Below, in pieces: positions 7,871-16,611 of a stretch of DNA of 33,025 bases. This DNA is from Flammula alnicola. Lineage: Eukaryota; Basidiomycota; Agaricomycetes; Agaricales; Strophariaceae. The DNA lies in the NCBI GenBank assembly GCA_015499995.1, contig JADNRV010000454.1, positions 1 through 33,025 of the forward strand, written 5' to 3'. Under the pieces are notes generated by a model, which was given only the letters and a program-made list of their open reading frames with translations, had not been told where the DNA came from and did no database searches. A program made the translations under genes and the position numbers. Position 1 is the first letter of the stretch. Every line of letters starts with the position of its first letter.

Positions 7871-8183
7871 TATTGTGCCACAATCTTATCATGCCACTGA
7901 TGTGTGGCCACACATTTGACGGACTGAGTCGCTCTGGCTTGCCTTTGCTCACGAAAATTTGCTTTACATAAGGTAAATCCCAATTGGAACATCACGTGCT
8001 CGGGGCGTAAAGTCGCCAACTCATGGGGGTGGGCACGGCTTGTGACGCGCCTCTTTATTTGTACATGATTATATCTAAGGCCTCCCTGCCAAAAGCCATA
8101 TCAAAAACGCCGGTACCGATTATAGACGCAATTCTTACCCAATTATTGAGGTTTTGACGTGAATCGACCCTAAATTGAGTATT
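7871..8183. other. Non-coding stretch between TRIM B and the foldback
   Basis: No gene is visible in these 313 bp. There is a perfect 14-bp palindrome TGTGTGGCCACACA at 7901-7914. The segment 7962-8034 shares spaced blocks in inverted orientation with 9564-9634, suggesting the decayed left arm of an older element. Confidence 0.45.
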
Positions 8184-8292
8184 CTTTCGAGGCTTGGCAA
8201 CCTTTTTGCTAGATCTGTCTAAAGATGAGACATTACATTATTGATCTCATCTTTAGACCATACATCTCAAATATTTAACCAAGCCTCGAAAG
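8184..8292. repeat. Small foldback (MITE-like) element
   Basis: A 109-bp palindrome: 14-bp perfect ends CTTTCGAGGCTTGG / CCAAGCCTCGAAAG, and an inner 13-bp perfect pair (8218-8230 with 8245-8257, TCTAAAGATGAGA and its complement). It has no coding capacity. A clear target duplication is not visible. Confidence 0.65.
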
Positions 8293-8439
8293 CTTTTTAC
8301 TTTACAGCAGTTCCGGAAAACCTTGAGAATTCAGTTTTTTTTTCGAAATGCGCATGTGCACACGCATATGCGTGATTCCCTTTTTGGGAATGGTTGGATT
8401 TGGACTTGGGCTGGCGATCAACGCCATTCTACGTGTCTT

Positions 8440-8758
8440 TAGGGAAATGCACGGGTAACCCGTGGGTGTCCCGGCGCCTACCCATACCCATACCCGCCAG
8501 TACCCATACCCGTGACCCGCATGGGTTTACCCGTCAAAATGGCGCCCAGAACGTCGAAAACGGTGGAGAAATGGCTGAGATACACTCAATTTCGATGATT
8601 TTCACGAAATTAGGTGTATCTCCATCAATTCTGCACCGTTTTCGACGTTCTGGGGCTTGTTTTGATGGTCGCGGGTATGCGAATTGGTACCCGTACCCGT
8701 ACCCGTCAGTACCCATACCCGTGACCCGTGCGGGTTTGCAAACCCATGCATTTCCCTA
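8440..8758. mobile_element. hAT-type MITE with 8-bp target duplication
   Basis: A 319-bp non-coding element with 12-bp perfect terminal inverted repeats TAGGGAAATGCA / TGCATTTCCCTA, flanked by an exact 8-bp duplication CGTGTCTT (8432-8439 and 8759-8766), the hAT signature. Subterminal CCCGTACCCGT/ACCCATACCCG repeats are typical of fungal hAT MITEs. The centre is itself a long inverted repeat (CAGAACGTCGAAAACGGTG near 8548 against its complement near 8635). Confidence 0.88.
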
Positions 8759-8873
8759 CGTGTCTTGTTCAACGCAGTTCGGTATAATAATCACTCTTTA
8801 CTACATCTACAACAACTATTATTCCGTCAATCTTATCACGCCATTTCTATTCATATACAATCTCAACATTACT

Positions 8874-9029
8874 ATGGTCTACCGTCATATTAGTGCTGAT
8901 TTGAAGGAGTGTGCACTTAGTCTTTGGGAGAAAGGCTGGGGTGTCATGGATATCGTCGATGTGTTGAGTGTTTCCTCCGCGAGCATTTATAGATGGCAAG
9001 CTATCTTTGATGAACACATTGTAAGTTAG
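8874..9029 (+). pseudogene. Transposase N-terminal exon (helix-turn-helix) remnant
   Basis: The 51-codon frame begins MVYRHISADLKECAL and reads LWEKGWGVMDIVDVLSVSS, SIYRWQAIFDEH, the homeodomain-like HTH found at the start of IS630/Tc1-mariner type DDE proteins in mushroom-forming fungi. It ends at ATTGTAAGTTAG, where GTAAGT is a good splice donor, so the stop is an intron read-through and this is exon 1. The DDE catalytic exons are absent; the right inverted repeat begins only 90 bp later. Confidence 0.6.
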
Positions 9030-9234
9030 ACATTATGGGATATGATTATAAGGAATATATGTTTATTGTGAAGAGATAAGACAAACACGGGCCAGCGTGT
9101 GGTAAGAGAGAAACCACGCCAGCCCATGTCCAAATCCAACATTCCCAAAAAGGGAATCACACGTACGCGTGTGCACATGCGCATTTCGAAGAAAAACTGG
9201 ATTCTCAAGGTTTTCCGGAACTGCTGTAAAATTA

Positions 9235-9636
9235 CACTTGCCAAACCCCAGAGAGCCAGCTTGCGAGATGCCTTTTTAAAATGGTACTGAAGCAATCAGT
9301 CAAAAGCATCACACAAGTGCGTCTGTCACATATGTGACAGCCTATATCTTGGGTGGCCCGCCAATATTGCAGGAAGAAAAAGCACGTACGACAGCTACAA
9401 ATTTGGTGAAAACTCCTGATTATTAAAGGCAAATTGTGGACAATATATATGCTGGAACGAGAAAGAACGACAGCTTACACCTTGAGATGTTGAATTGTGC
9501 GAGAGCGGCGCGCTTTCATGTGGCTGTGCGCTTAGTCATGCGCCCATCAGACGAACTGTGAATGCCCACCCCCACAACTCACAAAATGCGGAAATAGCAC
9601 GTGAAACGTTACACCTCGTGTAATTTCTGTAAAGTG
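9235..9636. other. Non-coding stretch 3' of the MYND gene
   Basis: These 402 bp hold no gene that I recognise. They include a perfect 18-bp palindrome CTGTCACATATGTGACAG at 9323-9340 and, at 9564-9634, inverted counterparts of blocks at 7962-8034. The gene's polyadenylation region presumably lies here. Confidence 0.45.
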
Positions 9637-10387
9637 TCACTCATTCCTCCAATTCCTCCACTCTTTCGTCAGTAGATTCGTGACTTTTCCGCAGCGATTG
9701 CAAGGTTTGGCCTCTTTACTGAATGCTTGCGGATAGTCCTCCTTGTTAAGCTCGTATCCGTCGTCTTTCGCTGGATGATAGTCGCCTTTGTATGACCCTC
9801 CTCGGCCCCAATGGTAGGATCTGGGTTCTGAGAAAATGAAAAGTTTTGTATCAGACGAGAGAAAGTAAAGGGCAAGAAATTCTCACCTTGACTGCAATAA
9901 GGATATCCGAAGTTCGAATCTGGACAGTAGCATGAGCCTGGAGTTGACCGTCAGTCGAATCCAAGGGGCACCACAAAAAGACGGTAGCAAACTTACCTTT
10001 GCTGTTATGGCAAGAACAGCTCTCGCAAGTTATGTACCCACAATCGGGGCATTCCTGGTCGACTTCGAGCCAGTCCTCCTTGAATTTCCCACCGCATCCC
10101 GTGCAGTGCGTGCTGCGAGGTTTTGGAGGGCCGCCATTTTTTTTCTCCTCTTCCTTCTCCTTCTCCTGCATGTCATAGAGGATGCGATTGAACTTGCATT
10201 CTTTCTTGTGCCCAGCAGTCCAATGCTTTTTTTGACAAGCGTCGCTGCTGGAAAATAATGAAAGGCATCAGCTATGTTGCCATTAATAGAGTTAGAAGCC
10301 TCAGGAATGTTACCAGTAGGTTGCCGTTTTGCACCCCGAGCATCGCTTCTGAGCGTCGTTCAAGCAATCATCGTTGAAGCAAATCAT
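9637..10387 (-). CDS. MYND zinc-finger protein with a Cys-rich second domain
   Basis: Four exons: 10387-10314, 10247-9997, 9937-9887, 9827-9637; all introns are GT-AG and 59-66 bp, and the joined frame gives 188 residues. Residues 3-42 form a MYND finger with ligands C3, C8, C16, C19, C25, C29, H38, C42 (…RCSGCKTATYCSDACQKKHW…HKKEC). An acidic/basic EKEKEEEKK linker follows, then a second cluster (HCTGC, ECPDC, CESCSC, SCYCP) that could bind more zinc, and a CNRCGK pair near the C-terminus. MYND domains usually mediate protein-protein contacts. The family is common in basidiomycetes and mostly uncharacterised; I cannot name a function. The start is the first ATG, just before the first ligand. 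Confidence 0.85.
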
Positions 10388-10724
10388 TTTCTTGTTCTGA
10401 GTGGCAATCAGGAGTTGCAGGAAAGTTAGCAAGATAAAGAAGTGGGTGAAAGGAGAATCAATTTTAAATATGTAGGTTTGTTCGACTTTGGTTGGTCCTT
10501 CAATATCTCAATGTTCGGTGTTTGTTCCAATGCAACTGTGACAAAGTGGTCCTGAAAGTTTATCACAAAGGTAATTATTGGCAAGAAGTATCTTAAGATT
10601 CAAGTTGAAGTTATCGGCGAGAAAGGTTGTCCGCTTTGAGATCTATGTATATATGACCGCCTCTACTCAGTATCTAATCCAAATGCTCCAGAAGAAAGGG
10701 AGGAGAGACGACAGTTAATCAGTT
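10388..10724. other. Intergenic: promoter side of the MYND gene, 3' side of GUS1
   Basis: 337 bp between the MYND start codon and the GUS1 stop codon; both genes lie on the minus strand. It must hold the GUS1 polyadenylation site and the MYND promoter. A TATGTATATATG stretch near 10644 is the only TATA-like sequence seen. No ORF or RNA gene is apparent. Confidence 0.5.
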
Positions 10725-13505
10725 CTACTCCTTATAGATGCTATCCATCTTGTACATCTGCGATGTGAGTTCAGACTGGATATCATTACCGTAGATCTTC
10801 TCCATCTTATACATCGTGGGAGGAGGAGTTGACTCAGTAGTCTTCGATGAAGGCTTGGGGGTCGACGTGGGTGCAGGGGTAGAGGTGGAGGGAGTGGCGG
10901 CTGGTCCCGCCTTGCTCGCAATACCCGCTGCCCGTCCGTCCGGAATCTTGAAGAACTCGCGCACGCCATCCGTCTCGCCATCGTAGATATAGTATCCCTT
11001 CCTCTCGAACTGGATGATGTCTCCCTTCTGAAGTTCAAGAACATTGGCATCCGCGTAAGCAAGCTCTTTGAACTCGGAGACAGGCGTAACAAAGTCGGCT
11101 ACTTCGTCGTTTTCTTCGAGCTTTTTCTTCGTAATTAAATAGTCGAAGTCGACCAGTGCGACTGGAGGGAGTGGATATTCGGGCGTGGGCTGTGCAAGCC
11201 AAGTGATTTTCTTCTTTGTCTTCCGGAAGTCGCCCTCGAGGTTAAGTTCCATAGCGACCGACGTGATGGTTCCCGAAGCATCCACTTCCTTTGACTTGAC
11301 AATAGCATTGCCCCAATCCATGAGAGTGATCTACAAACATTCAGTGTCAGTGTCAATCTTAGAGGGAAATCGAGCTAAATCGATCGCTACCTCTTCATTA
11401 GCTTCGTAGTCGAACGACTGAGCATCTTCTTGCTCGATGAAGATAGTGGAAGAATACACGGTCTTCTTCTCGCCGACCTCGGGATTCTTCTTGTGCTTTG
11501 GAACCAGTTTGACCTCAATGGAGGATGGGCCGCCTGTGATGGTGACTGGAACGCTTTGGGAGGTGTGAACATCAACCTGAGTCCTGAGAGACATCGAGTA
11601 CTTACATTTTATCTTTAGCAATGGCCCAGTGACGAGGGGCAATAGGGTCAATTATCTTCTTGTTAATAGTCCAGATAGAGTCCCATTCCATGGAAACAAC
11701 TGCCTGCGAAGGTCCTTGCGACAACATGAACTGCGTAAGCGCCTCGATGGTCATACCGCGGCGGCGAATTCCTATTGAAAGTGGTTGAGCCAATGTCCCC
11801 AAAAAGATGAATGGGCAACATACCGCGAACAGTGGGGAATCGGGGGTCATCCCAACCGCTTACATGTTTTTCGTTGACGAACCAATGGAGCTTTCGTTTT
11901 GACAACAATGTGTAGACAAAGTTTAAGCGACTATACCATGCAACGTGAGTCCACCAAAGTCATATCGCTAAAGAAACCAAGTTCACCTGAAATCCCATAT
12001 GTTAACCTTTCGAACACCGGCGGCTTCCATCATCCAATAGTACTGGGGATTTCTGTCACGATATTCATTGGTCCTCAAGGCGTGGGTGACACCTTCTATC
12101 GAATCCACAATAGGACAGGCGAAGTCGTAAGTGGGATAAATCTTCCATTTGTCACTGCATAGCTTCTTAGTAATTACATTTGCGTTCTTAAATTGAGGTA
12201 ACATACCCAGTACGATGGTGAGGAAGAGCGTTGCATCGATATATGACCGGATCTCGCATAGCTTTGTTGGGGTTATCCACGCTGATTTTCGCCCTGATGC
12301 ACCATCTTTGGCCTTCGGTTGTACCGGCCTTCATTTCATCAAAGTGCTTCAGGTTGTCTTCGATGCTGTCATCTCTATGTTTCGATGCGATTCCGTTGAA
12401 CCGTTCCTCTCGCATCTGGAAAATGGGGCCATAAGAAATGTACAGTGGGACCAAATGTGCTATGCGCTTACTTGTAATTGTTCTGTGTCATCCGCATACG
12501 CCTTGCCATCTTTGATCATCTTGACTGCATAGTCATACAAAGTGTCAAAGTGATCAGAGGTGTGTGTAACGACGTCTCCATGGATGTCGAGCAGTTGCAA
12601 ATCTTCTAAGATCGTGTCCTCGAATTCAGTCTAAAAGAGACTGAGTTGAACAGGATGGGGCTACGGAAATAATTAAACTCACGCGTTCTTTCGACGGGTT
12701 GGTATCGTCAAAGCGAACAATCATTTTGCCATGGTACATTTTAGCGAAATACTGATTGAGAATGGCAGCCTTTGTGTGGCCAATGTGCAGATAACCAGAG
12801 GGCTCCGGAGGGAAACGCGTAACCACCTGTCCATCGATGGCATCCTGGAGTCCGAGAGCAAATCCAGCGGCAGTTTTGTTTGTCCGAGCCTTATTTGCTT
12901 TAGCACTGGCCAGATCGGCCAACAACGTCTGTGTAGACTTGAGAGATTCGAGGTGAGAAAACCAGCGAAGGAGATGAGGGTGTTGATTGTTCTTGAGCAA
13001 TCCCAAGATCTTGATATTGCCTTCAAAAATGCGCCATAAGGATTCAATCAAGGCAAACTTAATAACGGACACACCTTTCAAGGATCCCCAGACAAACCAA
13101 TCTGCGGCGGAAATCTCGTGACCGACGAGGAAGGTACGGAAGGCAAGATGGTCATCGAGCGAGTCCAGTACAGAAACAATCTCGGGGAAGACGGTAAGTG
13201 TCCGCAAATTTTTGGCCAAAGCAAAAAATGCGGGGCTCTAGTTCACACATCATGAGAATTATTCATTGTACATGAAGGGGGAGATATCTATTTACCTTCG
13301 CACTATCCTCTGCCAAGCCTGCCTCTTTTGCGAGAGACTGAACGATGGCCTCTTCATCATCGATGGTTGAATCACCGATCACTAACGAAATAGCAGTTGT
13401 GGCGTCGTCAAAGTTTATATCGGCTTTGCCAGTATACGCCGCGATTGCTGTTGCGGCGTATGGGAACGGGCTTTGCTTTGGAGATACCGTCAGAATGGGA
13501 GCCAT
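10725..13505 (-). CDS. GUS1: Cytosolic glutamyl-tRNA synthetase
   Basis: Charges tRNA-Glu in the cytosol. Nine exons: 13505-13296, 13237-12683, 12630-12472, 12415-12207, 12154-11987, 11930-11824, 11771-11606, 11553-11391, 11330-10725; the joined frame gives 780 residues. The N-terminal about 190 residues are the GST-like domain that in yeast binds Arc1. The class I signature is [13 protein letters not shown] (HIGH at 221-224), and LLSKRKLHW (443-447) is the KMSKS loop in the form used by eukaryotic GluRS/GlnRS. The C-terminal beta-barrel anticodon domain includes the MDWGNA and [13 protein letters not shown] segments. A Pro/Thr-rich tail ends in a repeated MYKM(E/D)xIY motif. The gene shares a 197-bp promoter with LEU4. 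Intron 7 needs an AAG acceptor to keep the conserved VPVTITGG in frame. Confidence 0.93.
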
Positions 13506-13702
13506 GGTGAAAGTCCGAGAAGAAAGTGAGTGGATTCAAATCTATATCTTGTCATTGATCTTGACATATTTTTCGATCGAGTCATTATCGCATCACATGC
13601 ATGCATCTATAAATTTCACAAAACGCCTGCCATGTTCAGCAAGAGTGTTATTCCTTTTCCCCCTCTCTCAAGCTTCGCTTTTCTTTCCTTTCAAATATCA
13701 CC
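13506..13702. promoter_or_regulatory. Divergent promoter GUS1 / LEU4
   Basis: 197 bp separate the two start codons, so the 5' ends of a tRNA synthetase and a leucine-biosynthesis gene share one control region. A CGAGTCATT near 13578 resembles the Gcn4/CPC1 core TGAGTCA but lacks the first base. A long CT-rich stretch at 13661-13695 precedes the LEU4 start. Joint amino-acid control is plausible but not shown by the sequence. Confidence 0.5.
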
Positions 13703-16286
13703 ATGCCTATGCTGTAAGCTTCAAAGATCTTCAATCGTGCACGTCGATCTTACGTCCTGTGTAGATCTGACCCATCCCAAAAGTACAGGCCGTACACTCC
13801 CTTAAAGCTTGAGAACCGTCAATGGCCATCTAAGACCTTTACAAAGGTCCCCATTTGGTTGTCGACTGACCTTAGAGATGGAAACCAAGCCCTTGCCAAC
13901 CCCATGACTATCGAGCAAAAGACCCTCTTCTTCAGGCAGCTCGTAAAATGCGGTGTGAAACAGATCGAGGTCGCCTACCCGGCTGCCAGTGACACAGACT
14001 TCGCGTTTGTCCGAGGCCTTGTAGAGAACAATGAAATACCGGACGACGTGTGGATACAGGTTCGTATGTCATACTTGCCAGTCCGACCCTTAATTGAACG
14101 CATGTTGAGTTAGGTCTTGACCCCTGCCCGAGAAGACTTGATCAGACGCACCATCGATGCCGTCGCAGGCACAAAAAATGCCATCCTCCACATGTATAAC
14201 GCGACTTCTCCGACATTCCGCAACGTTGTCTTCCGAAACTCGAAAGAAAAGACAATAGAACTGGCCGTTCAACATACCAAACTAGTCCGCCAATTGACAG
14301 AGGAATGTACCGCGAAACACGGCACAATCTTCAAGTACGAATACAGCCCAGAGACCTTCACTCAAACAGAGCCTGAGTTTGCTCTGGAAGTCTGCGAAGC
14401 AGTCAAGACTGCCTGGGGCAAGGCTGGAACTGGAGATGATCGTATCATCTTCAACCTTCCATCGACTGTCGAAATTGCTCCTCCTAATCATTATGCTGAC
14501 CAGGTTCGTCTAATAAAGTTTAATCCATTGCTTTTATTGACCGTTAATTCAGATCGAAAACTTTTGTCGCAACATAACGGAGCGAGAGAAAGTTATTATC
14601 AGCTTGCACCCTCATAACGATCGAGGTAATTAATATATTCTTTGCCTGTTACCGACTATCGTAATGACTCTTTAAATAGGTACTGGCATTGCCTCAGCAG
14701 AATTGGGCATGCTCGCAGGAGGAGATCGCGTTGAGGGTTGTTTGTTTGGAAACGGCGAGCGCACAGGGAATGTCGACCTCGTCAATCTCGCGCTGAACCT
14801 ATACACGCAAGGCATTCATCCTGATTTGGATTTCAGCGACATTCAAACTGCCATTGACACCGTGACGCAATGCAATGACCTCCCAATTCACCCTCGTCAC
14901 CCTTATGCAGGAGAGCTTGTCTTCACTGCTTTCTCAGGCTCCCACCAGGACGCCATCAAGAAAGGATTTGAAGCCCAAAGAATCAGACACGCAGAAGCCG
15001 CCGCGCAGGGCAAACCTCTGTATTGGGACATTCCTTACCTTCCTATTGACCCTGCCGACCTTGGTCAGGACTACGAGGCCGTCATCAGAGTCAACTCGCA
15101 ATCTGGAAAGGGTGGCATTGCTTACTTGATCAAGCAACATTTGCAACTGGACCTTCCTCGCAAGATGCAGGTTGCTTTCTACCAAGTTGTTCAGGGTGTT
15201 GCCGATCGCGAAGCTCGGGAAATGACTGTCGACGATATTACGACTGCATTCCGCAATACCTATCATTATGGTGGTCCCAAATACCAGGGCAGGTTGGCCC
15301 TTCGCAATTTCAAGATCTCTGCCGAGCCCGTCGAAGATCCTGCGGAAGATGGAGAAGATACCCCCGATGAGCGTCGCCGATTCGATGGAACTCTGTCGGT
15401 TGACGGAGTGTACCGCGTCATCAGAGGAGATGGAAATGGACCGTTGTCCGCCTTGTTGGATGCCCTCCGCGTGCATCTGGATATCGACTTCACAATCCGT
15501 GACTATACTGAACACTCGATCGGTGAAGGCAAGGATGCGAAGGCCGCTTCTTACGTGGAAGTTGTTCCTGCAGGAGACCGTAAATCTTCTCAATCATGGT
15601 GGGGTGTCGGTGTCGACTCTGATATCGCCGGGTCCGGTCTCCGCGCTCTGCTGAGTGCTGTCAACAATGCCATCGGTGACCGTGCTCTGCCTGAACTCAA
15701 ATTGAGTGTGGGCTTCAACTCGCGTTCAGGCCAGGCAGACGTTGCAAGTGTTATCGTCAATTCTCTGGGCCTAGAACTTCCCAGACGTCTGCAATCCGCG
15801 TTCTTCGAGGTTGCACAGAGGGCGGCGGGAGACGTTGGCGGCGTCATCTCATTGGGAGCTTTGACAGAACTTTTCCAGTCGACATACGGCTTCTACCCAT
15901 CTGGCGCTCCACCGACCAAGTTCCTCTTGGGCAGTTTCAAGCTAGAACATGTTGGCGACGGCGCTGGCCGCCAATTTGTTGGAGATATCGTTGTAGAAGG
16001 CGAGAAGCGACCCGTGACTGGAGAAGGAAACGGTCCATTGTCGTCAACCCTTTCTGCACTCCACAGCTTGATCAACGGAGTACTGACAATCCGTGAATAC
16101 TCTGAGCACTCGATCGGCGAGGGTACGGAGGTCGTGGCCGCGTCCTACGTGGAACTCCTGTACGAAGTAGCTGGCTCGAAGAAGACACGTGGATGGGGTG
16201 TCGCTACCGACACCGACATCACAGCCTCTGGAATTAAAGCAGTGTTGGCTGCAGCGAGCAACCTGGGTGTGGTGTTGAAGCAGTAA
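13703..16286 (+). CDS. LEU4: 2-isopropylmalate synthase with two LeuA dimer domains
   Basis: Condenses acetyl-CoA with 2-oxoisovalerate, the first committed step of leucine synthesis. Exons 13703-13713 (only 11 nt), 13765-14059, 14114-14503, 14553-14625, 14680-16286 join to 791 residues; yeast Leu4 has about 620. Catalytic HMGL-like domain: STDLRDGNQ (metal ligand D in LRDGNQ, 40-45), metal-binding LHPHND (HxH at 251-253), and FGNGERTGN near 279-287. The C-terminal half carries the leucine-sensing LeuA dimer domain twice, about 430-600 and 610-790; each copy has a LPR(K/R)xQxAF segment, a GNGPLS motif and a (D/E)YxEHSIGEG motif. The duplication accounts for the extra length. AATAAA lies at 16318, just after the stop. 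Confidence 0.93.
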
Positions 16287-16611
16287 AAGAATGAAAGTGT
16301 TAGAACTTGTACCAGTAAATAAATACCAAAAGTAATTCCCAAGAGTTTTGGGATATGCTTCCCATATTTTCATGTATATAATGGATTACTATCTTTACTT
16401 GGACTACTCGTCGGGTCTGGCGCATACCTTGAAAAAGCATCTGCGCACTGTCACTTGGCTGCTTCGCCTGCGTCAGTATGAGTCACGTGCCCTAATTCGT
16501 TACGCGAACCGAAAGGATTCTACTTAGTTAAGTCTCAGTCAGAGGCCGTCAGAGAGCAAGCGCAGACGCGCAACTCTGCGGCAACAGTCCCCTTTCTCTA
16601 TCCTTTCAATC
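16287..16611. other. Intergenic LEU4 3' end / ATG9 promoter
   Basis: 325 bp in tandem arrangement. The left part holds an AATAAA at 16318-16323, 32 bp past the LEU4 stop. The right part is the ATG9 promoter and 5' UTR, with an overlapping TGAGTCA and CACGTG at 16479-16489 and a CT-rich leader just before the ATG. No ORF is seen. Confidence 0.55.
16479..16489 (+). promoter_or_regulatory. Overlapping Gcn4/CPC1-like and E-box sites upstream of ATG9
   Basis: TGAGTCACGTG contains TGAGTCA, the consensus of the Gcn4/CPC1 bZIP factor of amino-acid starvation, fused to CACGTG, a bHLH site. It lies 123 bp before the ATG9 start. Starvation control of autophagy genes is known in fungi; that this site works is inference. 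Confidence 0.4.

Larger units (their letters stand above)
8300..9232 (+). mobile_element. Tc1/mariner-like element with long inverted repeats, non-autonomous
   Basis: Ends match as inverted repeats of about 112-115 bp (8302-8416 and 9118-9229), starting TTACAGCAGTTCCGG and including the CGAAATGCGCATGTGCACACG and GGGAATG…GGATTTGGACTTGGGCTGG blocks. TA flanks both sides (8298-8299 and 9233-9234), fitting a TA target duplication. Only the first exon of a transposase-like gene remains inside (8874-9029), and a hAT-type MITE has inserted at 8440-8758. It would need a transposase from elsewhere. Confidence 0.7.

Noticed and set aside
8394..8873. 211-residue ORF beginning at 8394
   Set aside because: Its first part is translated from the hAT MITE and inverted repeat; only the part from the ATG at 8874 looks like protein.
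11584..11605. A 22-nt intron in GUS1 (GTAAGT…CTCTCAG) that would restore frame
   Set aside because: A 52-nt intron from the same donor to an AAAG acceptor (11605-11554) also keeps the frame, has a normal length, and gives the better family match [11 protein letters not shown] without an extra insert.
14934..15847. Minus-strand ORFs opposite LEU4
   Set aside because: Antisense shadows of a conserved enzyme; no motifs of their own.
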